A stretch of 64,000 bases of DNA, taken from contig NZ_JAQKGU010000008.1 of assembly GCF_028532725.1 (NCBI RefSeq), positions 1-64,000 on the forward strand, written 5' to 3'. This DNA comes from Desulfovibrio sp. Fe33. Lineage in GTDB: Bacteria > Desulfobacterota > Desulfovibrionia > Desulfovibrionales > Desulfovibrionaceae. Positions 61,055-64,000 of the stretch are shown here, piece by piece. A program made the position numbers and the translations under genes. The notes below the pieces were generated by a model, which worked only from the letters and a program-made list of their open reading frames with translations, did no database searches and was not told the origin of the DNA. Positions within the stretch are counted from its first letter, which is position 1. Every line of letters begins with the position of its first letter.

Positions 61055-61861
61055 GTGCTCAAATTCGTTTTCAAACTGCTGATCGCGGCCTCGCTTTTCT
61101 TCCATTTGCCGGGATGCGCCATGGTGCCCATGGGCATCGGGCTCATCCCGGGCGCGCCCGCCTATGTATCTTCACTCATAGGAGGAGGCCAATCCGTGTA
61201 TGAAGCCACCATGGACGAACGGACCACCGAGCAACAGATGCTGGACGCCATCGTGGCCGGGCACGCCCAGGCCGAGCTGTACAAGGCCAAAGGCATCGAG
61301 CCCACGCAGATCACCCCCTACTGCTATTTCGGCAAGCTCTACCTGGTGGGAGAATACGACTCCCCGGATCAATTGAAGAAAATCTATCAGTGCGTGGACA
61401 AGGTCAACGGCAAGCGGGCGGTCATCAGCCGCCTCTACCTTCGCGACGCGGACGCCAAGAACACGTTTTTTCATAACCAGGCCCGGTACGCCGAACTGAG
61501 GGCGCAGCTCATGGCCGACTTCGAAGTGACCAGCACGCCCATCGAGGTGGAGATAGTCCAGGGCGACATCATTCTCCTCGGCGCCGTCCAGAACAAGGAG
61601 GAACGCGACCGCATCGTGGGCCACGCCATGGACATGGACGGCGTGCACAGGGTGGTCTCATACCTCTATCACCAGGAAAACGCGGCAGAGCCCAATATCA
61701 TGACCGCCCAGATTGCTCCTGCTCCCGAGCCGCCCAAGGAAATCCCGCCGCCGCCCGAGACCAAGCCGAAAAGCTCCAAGACCCGGCCAAAGGTGGAAAA
61801 AAAGAAGAAGCCGCAGGCGAGTCCGTCGCTGGCCGTCACCAACCCCGACAGGGGAAGGTAG
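61055..61861 (+). CDS. BON-domain lipoprotein
   Basis: This 268-aa protein starts at a GTG preceded by GGGGGG and has a lipoprotein signal (FFHLPGC, Cys21). The central part holds BON-like repeats, with VISRLYLRDADAKNTFF and the clearer IEVEIVQGDIILLGAVQNKEERDRI segment. A Pro/Lys-rich tail ends the protein. BON domains bind membranes or stabilise envelopes. The partner is unknown. I reject the much longer frame from 60782 because it runs through the terminator. Confidence 0.85.
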   Translation: MLKFVFKLLIAASLFFHLPGCAMVPMGIGLIPGAPAYVSSLIGGGQSVYEATMDERTTEQQMLDAIVAGHAQAELYKAKGIEPTQITPYCYFGKLYLVGEYDSPDQLKKIYQCVDKVNGKRAVISRLYLRDADAKNTFFHNQARYAELRAQLMADFEVTSTPIEVEIVQGDIILLGAVQNKEERDRIVGHAMDMDGVHRVVSYLYHQENAAEPNIMTAQIAPAPEPPKEIPPPPETKPKSSKTRPKVEKKKKPQASPSLAVTNPDRGR

Positions 61862-61957
61862 TTCTCCTTCCCTCCAAGCGAGAACACGGCATATTGCGAA
61901 AAACCGTCCGCGCCATCCGGGCGGTTTTTCCGTTGTGCGAGAGAGCGGCCGGGCGGC

Positions 61958-62740
61958 CTAGATATCCAGCCAACGCATGATCTGCGGGCCGTAGAGCAGG
62001 TAGAGCAGGCAGCCGAGGCTCAGGAAGGGGCCATAGGGAATACGGCCCCGAATGCCGCCCTTGCCGGGGCGGAGCATATAGAAAACGGAACCGGCCGCCC
62101 CGGTCACGCTGCCCACCAAAATTGTCAGGGGCAATCCGCCCAGCCCGGTCATGGCGCCGATCATGGCCATGAGCTTGACGTCGCCTGTGCCGAGCCCCTC
62201 CCGTTTGCGCCACAGGCGGTAGAGCTGCTGCACGACCCAGAACAGTCCCGCGCCCACGGCCGCGCCGAGCAACGCATCCTGCCAGCCCGGGCCTTCCTCT
62301 AGCACGAAAGAGGCCGCCAGCGCGACGGCCGTCCCGCCTAAGGTGATGCGGTCGGGCAGCAGAAAGGTTTCGAAATCGATGAAGCTACCCGCGATGAGCA
62401 TGACCCCGAGCACCAGATACACGCCCCATTCCGGCGATGGCCCGAAGGTGTGGGCCGAAGCCAGGGCCCAGGCCATGCAGGACAACTCCACCAACAGGTA
62501 CTGCGGTCCGATGGGCGATCCGCAATGGCGGCACCGCCCCTTCAGAAGCAGGAAGCTGAGCAGCGGGATGGTGTCGCGCCAGCCGAGCCGGGCTTCGCAG
62601 GCGGGGCACTTGGACCCGCCCGGGCGGCAGATGGGCTCCTCGTCGATCCAACGCTGAATGAAGATGGTGGACAGCCCGCCGAGTTCGAGACCGGCCACGG
62701 CGGCGGCGAGGAAAAACGCCCAGATGGGGATGGTGTCCAT
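61958..62740 (-). CDS. pilD: Prepilin peptidase / N-methyltransferase
   Basis: This 260-aa inner-membrane aspartic protease processes type IV prepilins or type II secretion pseudopilins. The cytoplasmic zinc site has two pairs, CPACEARLGW and CRHCGSPIG. The catalytic aspartates are in IDFETFLLPD and GTGDVKLM. AAGGAG lies before the start. No pilin gene is in the window. Confidence 0.96.
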   Translation of the reverse strand: MDTIPIWAFFLAAAVAGLELGGLSTIFIQRWIDEEPICRPGGSKCPACEARLGWRDTIPLLSFLLLKGRCRHCGSPIGPQYLLVELSCMAWALASAHTFGPSPEWGVYLVLGVMLIAGSFIDFETFLLPDRITLGGTAVALAASFVLEEGPGWQDALLGAAVGAGLFWVVQQLYRLWRKREGLGTGDVKLMAMIGAMTGLGGLPLTILVGSVTGAAGSVFYMLRPGKGGIRGRIPYGPFLSLGCLLYLLYGPQIMRWLDI

Positions 62741-62871
62741 AGGCTCCTTGGGGCTTGAAGATTAGCGGCTTTTGCTGCATGAATACCGCTGGCGCAATAT
62801 TACGGACGCTACCGGATTTCCCCTTCCGGCACAAGGGACGCGCCGCCTCACACGCATCAAGGGAGCCCCAG

Positions 62872-64000
62872 ATGGACCATCGTTTCATACCGAATTTGAC
62901 CGAGGACCAGATCGCCGACATTCAGCTCGAAGGCCTCAAATGGACCGTGGGCCACGCCTACGCCAATTCCCCCTTCTACCAAGACCGCCTGAAGGAAGCG
63001 GGAGTTGAACCCGGCGACATCGCCTCCCTGGACGATCTCGGCAAGCTCCCCTTCACCACGGCCGAAGACCTCAAGGACGGCTACCCCCTGCCGCTGCTGT
63101 CCGTGCCCGAGCGGGACGTCGTCCGCATCCACGGGTCCAGCGGGACCACCGGCAAGCGCAAGATCCTGGCCTACACCCAGAACGACGTCGACGTCTGGAA
63201 GGACATGTTCGCCCGCTGTTACGAGCTGGCCGGACTGACCCGCGAAGACAGGGTCCAGATTTGCGTAGGCTACGGCCTGTGGACCGCGGGCGTGGGCTTC
63301 CAGCTCGGCTGCGAACGGTTCGGGGCCATGGCCCTGCCCGTGGGTCCCGGACTTTTGGAAATCCAGCTCCAGATGCTCACCGACCTCAAACCCACCTGCA
63401 TGTGCTCCACCGCCTCCATGGCCCTGCTCATGGGCGAGGAGGTCCAGAAACAGGGATTGGCCGACAAGATAAATCTCAAGAAGGCCATCTTCGGGTCAGA
63501 GGCCCACACTCCCAAGATGCGCCGCCAGTTCGAGGAGGCCCTGGGGCTGGAGGACAGCTTCGACATCATCGGCATGACGGAGCTGTACGGGCCCGGCACC
63601 GGCCTGGAATGCGAGGCCCACGACGGCATCCACTACTGGGCGGACATGTTCATCACCGAGATCATCGATCCCGAAACGCTCCAACCCGTGGCACCCGGCG
63701 AGGTGGGCGAGATGGTCGTCACCTCCCTGCGGAAGGAGGCGTCCCCGCTCATCCGCTACCGCACCCACGACCTGACAAGGTTCATCCCCAGCCAATGCGC
63801 CTGCGGCGTGACCATGCCGCGCCTGGACAAGATCATGGGCCGGTCCGACGACATGTTCATCTTCCGGGGCGTGAACATCTACCCCGGCCAGATCGGTTCC
63901 GTGCTCGAACATTTCAAGGAACTGTCCGCCGAATACAAGATTTTCCTCACCCGCAAGGACGGCCTGGACCACATGTCCGTGCATGTGGAGCGAGCGCCCG
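62872..64000 (+). CDS. Phenylacetate-CoA ligase family protein (3' end beyond window)
   Basis: The open frame runs off the window after 376 codons. It belongs to the PaaK-like adenylate-forming ligases. The ATP motif is HGSSGTTGKRK (near residue 87), the later motif IIGMTELYGPG is present, and the C-terminal hinge region begins at IMGRSDDMFIFRGVNIYPGQ. In anaerobes these activate phenylacetate or related aryl acids formed from Phe or Trp; the substrate is not determined. GGGAG lies upstream of the ATG. Confidence 0.93.
   Translation, partial: MDHRFIPNLTEDQIADIQLEGLKWTVGHAYANSPFYQDRLKEAGVEPGDIASLDDLGKLPFTTAEDLKDGYPLPLLSVPERDVVRIHGSSGTTGKRKILAYTQNDVDVWKDMFARCYELAGLTREDRVQICVGYGLWTAGVGFQLGCERFGAMALPVGPGLLEIQLQMLTDLKPTCMCSTASMALLMGEEVQKQGLADKINLKKAIFGSEAHTPKMRRQFEEALGLEDSFDIIGMTELYGPGTGLECEAHDGIHYWADMFITEIIDPETLQPVAPGEVGEMVVTSLRKEASPLIRYRTHDLTRFIPSQCACGVTMPRLDKIMGRSDDMFIFRGVNIYPGQIGSVLEHFKELSAEYKIFLTRKDGLDHMSVHVERAP

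Overview
The window is a GC-rich stretch (roughly 60 percent, judged by eye) of a chromosome from a Desulfovibrio-type sulfate reducer (Desulfovibrionaceae, Pseudodesulfovibrio-like). The evidence is a periplasmic [NiFe] hydrogenase with a Tat-exported small subunit, a glutamate synthase of the short FMN-binding type, several c-di-GMP proteins, and an aromatic operon that opens with the archaeal-type ADTH synthase plus 3-dehydroquinate synthase II pair. This assignment comes from gene content; no rRNA or tRNA gene is present to confirm it.

Layout. 1-3253: a 195-bp tandem repeat, a terminator and the hydrogenase pair (minus strand). 3254-8118: a diguanylate cyclase, a GNAT acetyltransferase, a UPF0280 protein and a LUD protein. 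8352-13737: the conserved rpmH-rnpA-yidD-yidC-jag-mnmE cluster plus a small unknown gene. 13829-19776: a choice-of-anchor I protein, nhaA, and a PNPOx-like / SGNH / threonine aldolase / LOG-family operon. 19777-23223: an AT-richer insert at the 3' end of the LOG gene, flanked by a 233-bp direct repeat, carrying a 79-aa protein, a Rad50/SMC-like ATPase with a CxxC hook and a BrnT-like protein. 23518-34093: periplasmic glucan protein, DsbA-like lipoprotein, two-domain acyltransferase, hemerythrin, groESL, a second site of the intergenic repeat, a LysR regulator with a divergent target, and a TPR protein. 34291-45806: M48 protease, degenerate GGDEF-TPR protein, panC-panD-metK, glutamate synthase, EAL protein, glnB and amtB. 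46129-58345: the aromatic amino acid operon. 58517-64000: methyltransferase, GT39 transferase, BON lipoprotein, prepilin peptidase and a phenylacetate-CoA ligase cut by the window edge.

The most interesting system is regulatory. The aromatic operon (ADTH synthase, DHQ synthase II, pheA, aroA, tyrA, trpEGDCFBA) seems to carry two ribosome-dependent attenuators. The first is a 31-codon leader peptide with 9 Phe/Tyr/Trp residues in an 11-residue block, followed by a strong terminator, ahead of the first gene. The second lies inside the operon: the tyrA coding sequence ends in three consecutive Trp codons, and three mutually exclusive 10-bp segments after the tyrA stop can form either an antiterminator or a U-tailed terminator before trpE. 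The tail of an enzyme gene would thus act as the trp leader peptide, giving all-aromatic control of the whole operon and Trp-only control of the branch. The second candidate system is the three-gene ATPase/BrnT-like insert.

Other points of note: a PII protein without the uridylylation tyrosine beside a near-consensus sigma-54 promoter for amtB; rnpA with no ATG/GTG/TTG start outside rpmH; and a hemerythrin lacking one His ligand.
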